The notes beneath the pieces were generated by a model. That model was not told the DNA's origin. It was given only the letters and a program-made list of their open reading frames with translations, and searched no databases. From the NCBI GenBank assembly GCA_036271315.1, contig DATBAV010000036.1, positions 1 to 64,000 on the forward strand: a stretch of 64,000 nt of DNA, in the 5' to 3' direction. The stretch comes from VRUE01 sp036271315. GTDB lineage: Bacteria; Actinomycetota; Thermoleophilia; Solirubrobacterales; 70-9. Below are positions 16,829 to 24,457 of the stretch, piece by piece (positions within the stretch are counted from its first letter, which is position 1; each line of letters begins with the position of its first letter). Position numbers and translations under genes: made by a program.

Positions 16829-17259
16829 TCGAGCAGGCCGACCTGGCGCAGGATCCCGACCGAGTCCGAGTAGACGTCCTTGCGCTTGATCAGTCCGTCC
16901 TCGAAGGGGATCACGTCGACGCCGTCCCAGCTCACACTGCGACCGCTCGGCGGCGCCTCGAGCTCGCCGCGGTGCAACGTCTCGGAGTGGGTCGCGGTCG
17001 CCGTCCACTCCTGCGTCACCACTCCCTCCCTGACGTAGAGGCGACGGGTCTCGAACCTCATGTCGGGCCAGGACTTGAAGATCTTGACGATGTGCCCCCG
17101 CACCTCGGCGCCGCTGGCGCTCTCGGCGGCGGTGTGGTTGGCGAAGACCATGTCCGGCGCGTGCATCGCGACGATCGCCTCGAGGTCCTGCGCGTTCCAG
17201 GCCTCGTTGTAGCGGCTGATCGCCTCGGTCAGCGCCTCGATCCCGTCAAGCTCGCTCAC
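16825..17259 (-). CDS. SnoaL-like / NTF2-fold ester cyclase family protein
   Basis: A 144-residue NTF2-fold protein resembling SnoaL-like polyketide cyclases. It shows the N-terminal helix (RYNEAWNAQDLEAIVAMHAPDMVF), a central FKSWPDMRFETRRLYVREGVVTQEW-type region in pieces, and C-terminal DVIPFEDGLIKRKDVYSD. Proteins of this size usually bind a small hydrophobic substrate, and many are not cyclases. The start is GTG at 17259. It is convergent with TetR and divergent from the LLM oxidoreductase, with an 8-bp inverted repeat in the spacer. Confidence 0.82.
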   Translation of the reverse strand: MSELDGIEALTEAISRYNEAWNAQDLEAIVAMHAPDMVFANHTAAESASGAEVRGHIVKIFKSWPDMRFETRRLYVREGVVTQEWTATATHSETLHRGELEAPPSGRSVSWDGVDVIPFEDGLIKRKDVYSDSVGILRQVGLLD

Positions 17260-17280
17260 GCGGTCACTGTAACCCGCACC

Positions 17281-17310
17281 TACCCGGCGTCAAAACGGGC
17301 CAGCCGGGTA
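17281..17310. promoter_or_regulatory. Inverted repeat in divergent spacer
   Basis: TACCCGGC (17281-17288) and GCCGGGTA (17303-17310) are perfect complements 14 bases apart. They lie between the divergent SnoaL-like and LLM oxidoreductase starts. The wide spacing fits either two operator half-sites or a leader hairpin; which is not clear. Confidence 0.4.
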
Positions 17311-17356
17311 AAGCCCATCGCTAGGGTGGACGCAAAGCGAGCCGAGGAGGATTGGC

Positions 17357-18202
17357 ATGGACGTATCGGTCGGATTGCCCAACGCGGTGCGGGGCACGAG
17401 TGGCGGTGAACTCGTCGAGTGGGCGCGCCGAGCCGATGCCCGTGGGTTCAAGAGCTTGGGAACGATCGACCGTGTCGTCTATGGCAACTACGAGCCGCTG
17501 ACGGCGCTCGCCGCCGCCGCGGCCGTGACCGAGCGGATCGGGCTCTGCACCTCGGTGCTGCTCGGACCGCTGCGCACCAACTCGACCGAGCTGGCCAAGC
17601 AGGCGCTCAGCGTCCACGCCCTCTCCAATGGTCGCTTCACCCTGGGGATTGGCCTTGGCGCTCGCGAGGACGACTACGAGGCCAGCGGGGTGGACCTCAA
17701 GGGCAAGGGCCGAAAGCTCGACGAGGCGCTCGAGCGCATCAAGGAGGTCTGGGAGGGCGATGAGATCGGCCCTTCGGAGAGCGGCTCACCCGACCTCGTC
17801 GTCGGTGGTTCCGTCGACGCCTCTTTTGCCCGCGCCGCCCGCTTCGGCGATGGCTGGATCGCCGGCGGCGCGCCGCCCGATCAGTTCGCCGAGATGGCGG
17901 AGAAGGCGAAGGCTGCCTGGGCCGCGGCGGGCCGCGAGGGCGAGCCGCGGCTGATGGGCCTCGCCTATTACTCGCTCGGCGAGCGGGCCGAGGAGGAGGC
18001 GAAGGCCTATCTCACGGACTACTACGCCTTCCTCGGCGAAGAAACCGCGGGGTACATCGCCTCGAGCGCGGCCAAGGACCCCGAGACCGTGCGCCAGTAC
18101 CTGGAGGCGTTTGACGCCGCCGGTTGCGGCGAGCTGATCCTCTTTCCCTCCTCCAGCGATCCCCAGCAGGTCGACCTGCTGGCCGACGCCGCCGGGCTCT
18201 AG
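17357..18202 (+). CDS. LLM-class (F420-dependent type) flavin oxidoreductase
   Basis: A 281-residue TIM-barrel oxidoreductase of the luciferase-like monooxygenase superfamily. Characteristic pieces are the N-terminal MDVSVGLPNA, the segment IGLCTSVLLGPLRTN, SNGRFTLGIGLGAREDDYEASGV (in pieces) and the helix FGDGWIAGGA. Actinobacterial members usually use reduced F420 or FMN; which cofactor applies cannot be settled from the sequence. A GAGGAGGA box precedes ATG 17357. It is divergent from the SnoaL-like gene and followed 22 bases later by the YdeI-like gene. Confidence 0.88.
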   Translation: MDVSVGLPNAVRGTSGGELVEWARRADARGFKSLGTIDRVVYGNYEPLTALAAAAAVTERIGLCTSVLLGPLRTNSTELAKQALSVHALSNGRFTLGIGLGAREDDYEASGVDLKGKGRKLDEALERIKEVWEGDEIGPSESGSPDLVVGGSVDASFARAARFGDGWIAGGAPPDQFAEMAEKAKAAWAAAGREGEPRLMGLAYYSLGERAEEEAKAYLTDYYAFLGEETAGYIASSAAKDPETVRQYLEAFDAAGCGELILFPSSSDPQQVDLLADAAGL

Positions 18203-18224
18203 CCCGGGGGTCGCGGGGGCGAGG

Positions 18225-18800
18225 GTGGCGGACGACCTGCCGATCCTCCTCTTCGCCTCGAAGCAGGAGCTGGAGGCTTGGCTGAAGGAGAACCATGCCG
18301 ACGTCGAGGGCCTCTGGCTGAAAATCGCCAAGAAGGGGTCGGGCGTCGAGAGCGTCAACTACGCCGAAGCGCTGGAGCTGGCGCTCTGCTTCGGCTGGAT
18401 CGACAGCCAGAAGCGCGGCTTTGACGAATCCTTTTTCCTACAGCGCTTTACGCCGCGGCGGCCGCGCGGCAAGTGGTCGCAGATCAACCGGGAAAAGGCC
18501 GAGGAGCTGATCGCCGCGGGTGCGATGCGGCCGGCCGGTTTAAGCGAGGTGGAGGCGGCCAAAGCGGACGGCCGCTGGGACGCCGCTTACGCGGGTCAGC
18601 GGGCGGCCACGGTGCCGGAGGACCTCAGGCAGGAGCTGGATCGCAACGAGGCGGCGGCCGGGTTCTTCGCCACGCTTGACAGCGCCAACCGCTACGCGAT
18701 CCTCTACCGATTGCAGGAGGCGAAGAAGCCCGAGACGCGCGAAAAAAGGCTGCGCAAGTTCATCGCGATGCTGGAGCGGGGGGAGAAGATCCACGGCTAG
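18225..18800 (+). CDS. YdeI/OmdA-like family protein
   Basis: A 191-residue protein of the YdeI / OmpD-associated (bacteriocin-protection) family. The diagnostic stretch LCFGWIDSQKRGFDE, followed by FLQRFTPRRPRGKWSQIN (about residues 53-88), is intact. The C-terminal helical region (LYRLQEAKKPETREKRLRKFI) is also typical. The biochemical function of the family is not established. The start may be GTG 18225, 22 bases after the LLM gene. Its last 41 bases overlap the convergent PEP-mutase-like gene. Confidence 0.85.
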   Translation: MADDLPILLFASKQELEAWLKENHADVEGLWLKIAKKGSGVESVNYAEALELALCFGWIDSQKRGFDESFFLQRFTPRRPRGKWSQINREKAEELIAAGAMRPAGLSEVEAAKADGRWDAAYAGQRAATVPEDLRQELDRNEAAAGFFATLDSANRYAILYRLQEAKKPETREKRLRKFIAMLERGEKIHG

Positions 18801-19611
18801 CGAAGGCGGCGCGGGCGCTTTTCAGGCCGACGCCGGCCTGCTCCAGGTAGCCGTAGGTCCCCTGCTCGATCAGCTCCCGCGCCGCTTCGGTCGCCGCCCC
18901 CAGCGCCGCGAAGGCAAAGGCGCCGCCGACGGAGATGCGGCGAACGCCGGCCTCCGCCAGCTCCTGCACCGAGGGCACGCCGGGCCGCGCCAGGACGTTG
19001 ACGGGAAGCTCGACCGAGTCGACGACCCGGCGGATGTCCTCCATGCGGGCGATGCCGGGGGCGTAGAGGACGTCGGCGCCGGCCTCCTCGTAGGCCCGCA
19101 AGCGGGCGATCGTGTCGGCGAGGTCGGTGACTCCGTGCAGGTGGTTCTCCGCCCGCGCCGTGAGGACCAGCCGGACCGGACCGCCGTGGGCGACCTCGGC
19201 CGCTGCCGCCACTCGTTCAGCGGCGGCCTCGATGACATAGATCGGCTCGTCCTCGCGACCGCTGTAGTCCTCGATCGAGGCGCCGGCGAGGCCGGCGGCG
19301 AGGGCCAGGCGAATCGTCTCGGCGACTCCAGCCGCGTCGTCGGCGAAGCCGTTCTCGAGGTCGGCCGAGACCGGCAGCTCGGTCGCCTCGACGATCGCCG
19401 CGGCGTTGGCGAGCGCCTCCTCGCGGCCGAGCGAGCCGTCGAGCAGGCCGAGCGTCGCGGCCGAGCCGCTGCTCGTCGTCGCCAGCGCCTCGAAGCCCAG
19501 CGACGCGAGCAGCGTCGCCGAGCCCCGATCCCACGGATTTGGCAGCAGCAAGGGCCGCTCGCCTTCGTGCAGGGCCAGGAAGCGCTGGGCCCGATCAGCT
19601 TGCTCACTCAT
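18760..19611 (-). CDS. Isocitrate lyase / PEP mutase superfamily enzyme
   Basis: A 283-residue TIM-barrel enzyme of the PEP mutase/isocitrate lyase superfamily. Signature features are LPNPWDRGSATLLASLGF, ATTSSG, SADLENGFADD (metal-binding Asp/Glu), ASIEDYSG and LTARAENH. The short length and missing lyase insertion place it with the PEP phosphonomutase-like or oxaloacetate-decarboxylase-like hydrolases rather than true isocitrate lyases. The exact reaction is unknown. It overlaps the YdeI-like gene tail-to-tail and is divergent from rlmN by 56 bases. Confidence 0.86.
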   Translation of the reverse strand: MSEQADRAQRFLALHEGERPLLLPNPWDRGSATLLASLGFEALATTSSGSAATLGLLDGSLGREEALANAAAIVEATELPVSADLENGFADDAAGVAETIRLALAAGLAGASIEDYSGREDEPIYVIEAAAERVAAAAEVAHGGPVRLVLTARAENHLHGVTDLADTIARLRAYEEAGADVLYAPGIARMEDIRRVVDSVELPVNVLARPGVPSVQELAEAGVRRISVGGAFAFAALGAATEAARELIEQGTYGYLEQAGVGLKSARAAFASRGSSPPAPASR

Positions 19612-19667
19612 CCGGCCCGCGAATCTACTCCTCCCGCTCGGCCGCTCGGCGTCCGTACACTCGGCGC

Positions 19668-20648
19668 GTGGACCGCGCCCTGCTCGACAGCACGCTCGCC
19701 CAGGCGGGCGAGCCCGCCTACCGTGCCTCCCAGGTCTGGGAGTGGGTCGCGCGGGGCGCCCGCGACTACGAGGAGATGACCAACCTGCCGGCGGCGCTGC
19801 GCCAGCGGCTCGCTGCCGAGGTGCCGCTCTCCACGCTCGAGCTGCGGGCCGAGGCGAAGTCGGATGACGGCACGGTCAAGGCGCTCTTTCACACCGCCGA
19901 CGGGCGGGCGATCGAGGCGGTGTTGATGCGCTACCGCGACGGTCGCCGCTCGGTCTGCCTCTCCTCGCAGTCGGGCTGCCCGCTGACCTGCACCTTCTGC
20001 GCCACCGGCAAGATGAAGTTCGGCCGCAACCTCAGCGCCGACGAGATCCTCGACCAGGCGCTGCACTTCCGCCGCGGCGAGGCGATCGACCACGTCGTCT
20101 TCATGGGCATGGGGGAGCCGACGATGAACCTCGACGCGGTCCTCGCTGCCTGCGAGGCGCTGCCGCGGATCGGCGTCACCCACCGCCGCACGGCGATCTC
20201 GACCGTTGGCTGGGTGCCGGGCATCGACCGTCTCGCCGAGTGCGAGATGCCGGTCAGCCTGGCGCTCTCCCTGCACGCCCCCAACGACGGCCTGCGCTCG
20301 CAGCTGATGCCGGTCAACGACCGCTACCCGCTGGCCGAGGTGCTGGCCGCCTGCGAGCGCTACCGGGCCCGGCGTCGTCGCAAGGTCTTCGTCGAGTACG
20401 TGATGCTCGACGGCGTCAACGACCACCCCGAGCACGCCCGCGAACTGGCCGCCCTGCTCGATTCCCGCGCTTACAAGGTCAACCTGATCCCCTACAACCC
20501 GACCGGCGCCTACGACGGCTCGCCGCCGGAGCAGATCGAGCGCTTCCGCGCGATCCTCGCCGAGCACCGGCTCACCGCCACCGTGCGCCTCACCCGCGGC
20601 CGCGACATCGACGCCGCTTGCGGCCAGCTGGCGGCCGCCAGATCCTGA
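19668..20648 (+). CDS. rlmN: 23S rRNA (adenine2503-C2)/tRNA methyltransferase RlmN
   Basis: A 326-residue radical SAM methyltransferase that methylates C2 of an adenine in 23S rRNA and of A37 in some tRNAs. The cluster motif CPLTCTFC (about residue 105), the preceding conserved Cys in VCLSSQ and the C-terminal methyl-carrying Cys (AACGQLAA) are all present, as are GMGEP and SLHAPND. I take GTG 19668 as start (VDRALLDS) because the longer frame has no ribosome site and family proteins begin here. A 20-bp perfect palindrome begins four bases after the stop. Confidence 0.95.
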   Translation: MDRALLDSTLAQAGEPAYRASQVWEWVARGARDYEEMTNLPAALRQRLAAEVPLSTLELRAEAKSDDGTVKALFHTADGRAIEAVLMRYRDGRRSVCLSSQSGCPLTCTFCATGKMKFGRNLSADEILDQALHFRRGEAIDHVVFMGMGEPTMNLDAVLAACEALPRIGVTHRRTAISTVGWVPGIDRLAECEMPVSLALSLHAPNDGLRSQLMPVNDRYPLAEVLAACERYRARRRRKVFVEYVMLDGVNDHPEHARELAALLDSRAYKVNLIPYNPTGAYDGSPPEQIERFRAILAEHRLTATVRLTRGRDIDAACGQLAAARS

Positions 20649-20651
20649 ACT

Positions 20652-20700
20652 GAACTGCATCAAATTTCCGGCCTGCCGGACCGGAAATTTGATGCAGTTC
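20652..20700. terminator. Perfect 20-bp palindrome after rlmN
   Basis: The arm GAACTGCATCAAATTTCCGG (20652-20671) pairs perfectly with 20681-20700 around a 9-base loop. It is strikingly A+T-richer than its surroundings and starts four bases after the rlmN stop. There is no T-run, so it may act as an mRNA-end hairpin or be a remnant of a palindromic element. Its sequence is unrelated to the three-copy element. Confidence 0.7.
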
Positions 20701-20734
20701 GAGTATTGGCTGGGCAGCCAGTTACGATTCGCCG

Positions 20735-22186
20735 GTGCCCGCCGGGATCGCCGCCAAGCCTGCCGCTCGCGTCGCGCCGCCGCCGCAGCTGAGCGCCAAC
20801 CCGGTTCGACGCGTTGCCGAAGACGTCGTCTCGGAGTTCGGTGTGCGTCGCCGCGGCGCCTACCCGCCCGGGCCACAGGACTTCAACTTCGGCCGCACCC
20901 TGCAGGCGGCGCGCGACCCGCTGCCACTGCTGCTCGGCCTCTACGAGGAGCACGGGCCGATCTTCAGCGTTCGTCTCCTGCACAGCCCGGTGATCTTCAT
21001 GCTCGGGCCGGAGGCCAACCACTTCGTCACCATCGCCCATCCGGAGAACTTCCACTGGCGCGAGTCGAGCTTCGGTGACCTGATCCCGCTGCTCGGCGAC
21101 GGCCTGTTGACGATCGACGACGCCTATCACGACCGCGCCCGCGAGATCATGATGCCCGCTTTCCACCGCGAGCAGGTTTCTGCCTCGGTCGAGGCGATGG
21201 TCACTGAGGCGACCCCGGCGATCGAGCGCCTGGGCGTCGGCGAGGTGGTCGACGTTTACGAGTGGATGCGCGGCCTGGCGATGCGGATCGCGATGCGCGC
21301 CCTGCTCGGCCTCGATCCCGACGAGGCCGGCAAGGGCGCCGCCGCGGCCGAGCACTTCGAGCGCGCCCTCGGCTTCTACGGGACCGACTTCCACCTGCGG
21401 CTGCTGCGCGGGCCCGGTTCGCCCTGGTCGAAGATGACGCGCTCGCGGGCGGTGCTCGACGAGATCGTCTATGCCGAGATCGCTCAGCGCCGCGCCGCCG
21501 CCGACGAGAGCAGGATGGACATCCTCAGCCTCCTAGTTGGCGTCCGCGACGAGGCGGGGGAGGGGTTCGCCGACAAGGAGATTCGCGATCAGGCGATGAC
21601 CCTGATGTTCGCCGGCCACGACACCTCGACCTCGACCCTGACCTTCATGATGCACGAGCTGGCCCGCCACCCTGACGTTCTCGCCAGGCTCTGCGCCGAG
21701 CAGGACGAGGTGCTCGGCGGCAGGGCCCCGAGCATCGATGAGCTCGAGCGCCAGATGCCCTACCTGGACATGGTGCTCGACGAGGTGCTGCGCCTCTACC
21801 CGCCGGCCTGGATCGGCCCGCGCCGCGCCGTGCACGACTTCGAGTTCGGCGGCCACCGGGTCGCCCGCGGCGCCTACGTCAACTACTGCTCCTGGGCCAG
21901 CCACCGCATCCCCGAGGTCTTTCCCGAGCCGGAGGCCTTCATCCCGCAGCGCTTCGCCCGCGAGCGCAAGGCGGCGCTGCCGCGCGGTGCCTACGTGCCT
22001 TTCGGCGGCGGGCGGCGGATCTGCATCGGCAAGCGCTTCGGCCAGATCGAGGTGAAGCTGGTGGCGACGATGCTGCTGCAGCGACTGCGCCTCGACGCCT
22101 TGCCGGGCCGGACGATGACCGTGCGGCAGATGCCGACCCTCTCGCCCCGGGGCGGCTTGCGGATGCGGGTGCTGCCGCGTCAGTAG
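20735..22186 (+). CDS. Cytochrome P450
   Basis: A 483-residue P450 monooxygenase. The I-helix oxygen-binding motif is FAGHDTS (about 291-297), the ExxR motif EVLRLYPP (about 349), and the heme-binding loop FGGGRRICIG with Cys near 430. An N-terminal Pro/Ala-rich leader precedes PPGPQDFNFGRT. No membrane helix is evident, so it is probably cytosolic. Sequence character is closer to the CYP4/CYP102-like bacterial group than to camphor-type P450s; the substrate is unknown and no ferredoxin gene is adjacent. It lies 13 bases upstream of the metallophosphoesterase, suggesting cotranscription. Start GTG 20735. Confidence 0.92.
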   Translation: MPAGIAAKPAARVAPPPQLSANPVRRVAEDVVSEFGVRRRGAYPPGPQDFNFGRTLQAARDPLPLLLGLYEEHGPIFSVRLLHSPVIFMLGPEANHFVTIAHPENFHWRESSFGDLIPLLGDGLLTIDDAYHDRAREIMMPAFHREQVSASVEAMVTEATPAIERLGVGEVVDVYEWMRGLAMRIAMRALLGLDPDEAGKGAAAAEHFERALGFYGTDFHLRLLRGPGSPWSKMTRSRAVLDEIVYAEIAQRRAAADESRMDILSLLVGVRDEAGEGFADKEIRDQAMTLMFAGHDTSTSTLTFMMHELARHPDVLARLCAEQDEVLGGRAPSIDELERQMPYLDMVLDEVLRLYPPAWIGPRRAVHDFEFGGHRVARGAYVNYCSWASHRIPEVFPEPEAFIPQRFARERKAALPRGAYVPFGGGRRICIGKRFGQIEVKLVATMLLQRLRLDALPGRTMTVRQMPTLSPRGGLRMRVLPRQ

Positions 22187-22198
22187 CCTGCCCGCAGG

Positions 22199-23446
22199 AT
22201 GCGGGCACTGGTCATCTCCGACACCCATTTCGGGGCCTGGACCGGGCGCGACCTGCTGCGCGAGGAGTTCTTCCTCGAGCGGCTGGCGCCCCAGCTCGAG
22301 GGCATCGACGAGCTGATCTTCCTCGGCGACCTCTTCGACTTCCTCTTCGGCTCGGTCGGCGAGGCGGTCGACGCGGCGACCGGCCTGCTCGACCTGATCG
22401 CCGCCAACCTGATCGGCAAGCGGTTGGTCTTCCTCGCTGGCAACCACGACCACCACCTCGTCCACCGCGACTTCGAGAACCGCCTCGAGGCGCAGCTGGC
22501 GGCGGGGCGGGCGCCGCTGCTGGGCGGTGAGCCGGTGCCCGATTCCGCTGCGCCCGGCCCCGGCTTCTTCCGCTCCTTCCTCGCCCGGCGCCTGCCCGGC
22601 GTCCAGATCGAGATCGCCTACCCCACCTACAGCTTCGCCGGCGTGCTCTGCACCCACGGCCACTACCTCGACCCCCACGCTCGCCTCTCCGGCTCGCGCG
22701 GCGACCGCATCCTGACCAGGGTGCTCTGGGGCATCGCCACCGGTGGCCCGGAGGACCCGAAGACGATCGCCGATTACGAGTCGACGATCACGCTGCTGAC
22801 CGAGTGGCTCTACATCGCTGCCCAGATGCCACACGGGACGCACGCCCAGCAGAACGTCTTCCGCGCCGTGCAGCGAGCGGGTCGCCTGGCCTCGACCCTC
22901 GGCCTGCCGGCGCGCGGCGTCAAGCGGCTCGCCGCCGAGCTGCGCGACCGCGGCCTCGGCGACGCCGCAGCCGGCGCCGACGCCCTGCCGAGCGAGGCGC
23001 ATTTCGACTCCGTCGTGCGCGCCGAGGCCGCGCGCCAGCGTCGCGAGCAGCCGGTGCCGCAGGCCGCCTGGCCACACCCGGCCTACCCGGCCGCCTCGGT
23101 GATCTCGCCCAGCGATCCCTCTGAGCACGCCCTCGAGGCCTTCGCCAAGGTGACCGCCAACCTCGGCTGGGACAAGGAGGCGGAGCGGATCGTCTTCGCC
23201 CACACCCACCAGCCGCTGGCCGACCTGCGCTGCGCCGACCGTCCCCGTACGCGTTACTGGAACACCGGCTCCTGGATCTACGAGCCCGACCTCGCCTCGC
23301 GGCAGGCCTACGGGCGCTACCTGCGCTACGCCTGGCCCGGCACAGCGATCGTGATCGACGACGAAGAGCCCGAGCCGCGCCTGCTCGAGCTCCTTGCCGA
23401 CCTCAACCCACTGGCCGGTGGCACCGGCCTGCCGGAGTTGCAGTGA
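22199..23446 (+). CDS. Calcineurin-like metallophosphoesterase
   Basis: A 415-residue phosphoesterase with the full dimetal signature: DTH (residues 8-10), GDLFD (about 43-47), GNHDHH (about 80-85), CTHGHY (about 151-156) and HTHQP (about 336-340). The order resembles the UDP-diacylglucosamine hydrolase-like branch, but with a long insertion (about 165-310) rich in Arg/Ala. The substrate cannot be deduced. It is preceded by the P450 gene (13 bases) and its stop overlaps the GTG of a 55-codon membrane ORF. Confidence 0.88.
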   Translation: MRALVISDTHFGAWTGRDLLREEFFLERLAPQLEGIDELIFLGDLFDFLFGSVGEAVDAATGLLDLIAANLIGKRLVFLAGNHDHHLVHRDFENRLEAQLAAGRAPLLGGEPVPDSAAPGPGFFRSFLARRLPGVQIEIAYPTYSFAGVLCTHGHYLDPHARLSGSRGDRILTRVLWGIATGGPEDPKTIADYESTITLLTEWLYIAAQMPHGTHAQQNVFRAVQRAGRLASTLGLPARGVKRLAAELRDRGLGDAAAGADALPSEAHFDSVVRAEAARQRREQPVPQAAWPHPAYPAASVISPSDPSEHALEAFAKVTANLGWDKEAERIVFAHTHQPLADLRCADRPRTRYWNTGSWIYEPDLASRQAYGRYLRYAWPGTAIVIDDEEPEPRLLELLADLNPLAGGTGLPELQ

Positions 23447-23610
23447 ACGAGGCGCTGACGATTGCGGTGCTCCTGGTGCGCGCCGAAGAGGCCTGGGAGC
23501 CGGTCCTCTTCGGCGGCATGATCCCGATCCTCGGCGCCCTCGCGATCCTCTACATCATCATCCGCGCCGTGCGCGACAACGACGAAGAGGACGACGGGGG
23601 CGACGAGTAG
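23443..23610 (+). CDS. Tiny single-pass membrane protein coupled to the phosphoesterase
   Basis: A 55-residue ORF whose GTG (23443) overlaps the phosphoesterase stop as GTGA, a classic coupling arrangement. It encodes one hydrophobic helix (about residues 23-41, FGGMIPILGALAILYIII) flanked by Arg and an acidic tail (DNDEEDDGGDE). The overlap, topology and codon usage make it credible. It may anchor or regulate its neighbour. No family is recognised. Confidence 0.6.
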   Translation: MNEALTIAVLLVRAEEAWEPVLFGGMIPILGALAILYIIIRAVRDNDEEDDGGDE

Positions 23611-23684
23611 CGGGATCTTCGAGCGAGGCTTGATGGCCGGGCACCACGGGTAGGGGGCAGGCGAAACCCACCCAAGGAGGGACG

Positions 23685-24296
23685 ATGCGCAACTCCTCAA
23701 ACCTGCTCCGCCGCGTGCTTCCGCTGGCCGTGGCCGCCCTGGTCGCGGTGATCGGCGCCACCGCGGTGGCGGTCGCCGCCGGCGGCGCGACGAGCTCAAA
23801 GGCCGGCAAGGTCAAGGTCAAGTGCCCGGCACGGGTGCTCGCCGGGCAGAAGAAGGTGACCTGCCGCGTCTTCGGCAAGTTGGCCGCCGGGCCCCAAGGC
23901 CCGCAGGGCCCGAAAGGCCCCAAAGGCTCAAAGGGCGACAAAGGCCAGAAGGGCGACAAGGGAGACAAAGGCGCCACCGGTGCGCCAGGGGTCGCCGGCT
24001 ACGAGGTCGTCAACCAGACCTTCAAAGAAGTCTTCATCGAAAACAGCGGCAGCCCTCGCGGCCTCAGCGAAGTCAAGACCGTTACCTGTCCCGCCGGCAA
24101 GCGAGTCATCGGCGGTGGCACGAACCTCGGCACCAACCCCACCCAGAATGGCCAGCAGCGCAGCGTCACGGTCTCGATGAGTGCCCCCAATGGCACCGGC
24201 ACCGGCTGGTCCGCCCAGCTCTTCAACAACGAAACGACCGGCGGCGGCACCTCAATAGACCTCCAGGTCTACGCAGTCTGCGCCAACGTGAGCTAG
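23685..24296 (+). CDS. Exported collagen-like (Gly-X-Y) protein
   Basis: A 203-residue secreted protein. An N-terminal signal peptide or anchor (about residues 1-33) leads to a short Lys-rich region with two Cys. Then come twelve consecutive Gly-X-Y triplets (about 69-104; GPQ, GPK, GDK and similar, with many Lys) and a C-terminal globular domain with two Cys (VTCPAGKRVIGGG and VYAVCANVS) of the type often found after such tracts. The triplet tract should form a short triple helix. A GGAGGG box precedes ATG 23685. Element copy B follows the gene. Glu is encoded by GAA in the exported part. Confidence 0.85.
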   Translation: MRNSSNLLRRVLPLAVAALVAVIGATAVAVAAGGATSSKAGKVKVKCPARVLAGQKKVTCRVFGKLAAGPQGPQGPKGPKGSKGDKGQKGDKGDKGATGAPGVAGYEVVNQTFKEVFIENSGSPRGLSEVKTVTCPAGKRVIGGGTNLGTNPTQNGQQRSVTVSMSAPNGTGTGWSAQLFNNETTGGGTSIDLQVYAVCANVS

Positions 24297-24335
24297 GAGA
24301 GCCGAAAGCTAAAGCGCAATAAAGAAGCCGCGCCG

Positions 24336-24450
24336 GGGACGGAGGCCGGTAGGGGTGAAGCGTCTTGCGCTTTTTCGGCAATTCCTTGAGGCGCCAGCCG
24401 GGGCGTCTCCACCGAAAAAGTTAAGCGAAACCCCTACCGGCCTCCGTCCC
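24336..24450. repeat. Nested palindromic element, copy B
   Basis: The outer arms at 24336-24356 and 24430-24450 pair perfectly over 21 bp. The inner CTTTTTCGG (24370-24378) pairs with CCGAAAAAG (24412-24420). The 83-base core from GGGGTGAAG to GAAACCCC differs from copy C at only seven positions by my alignment, while the outer 12-13 bases are unique to this copy. It lies between the convergent collagen-like and glnA genes, ending eight bases before the glnA stop. Confidence 0.88.
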
Positions 24451-24457
24451 GGGACCG

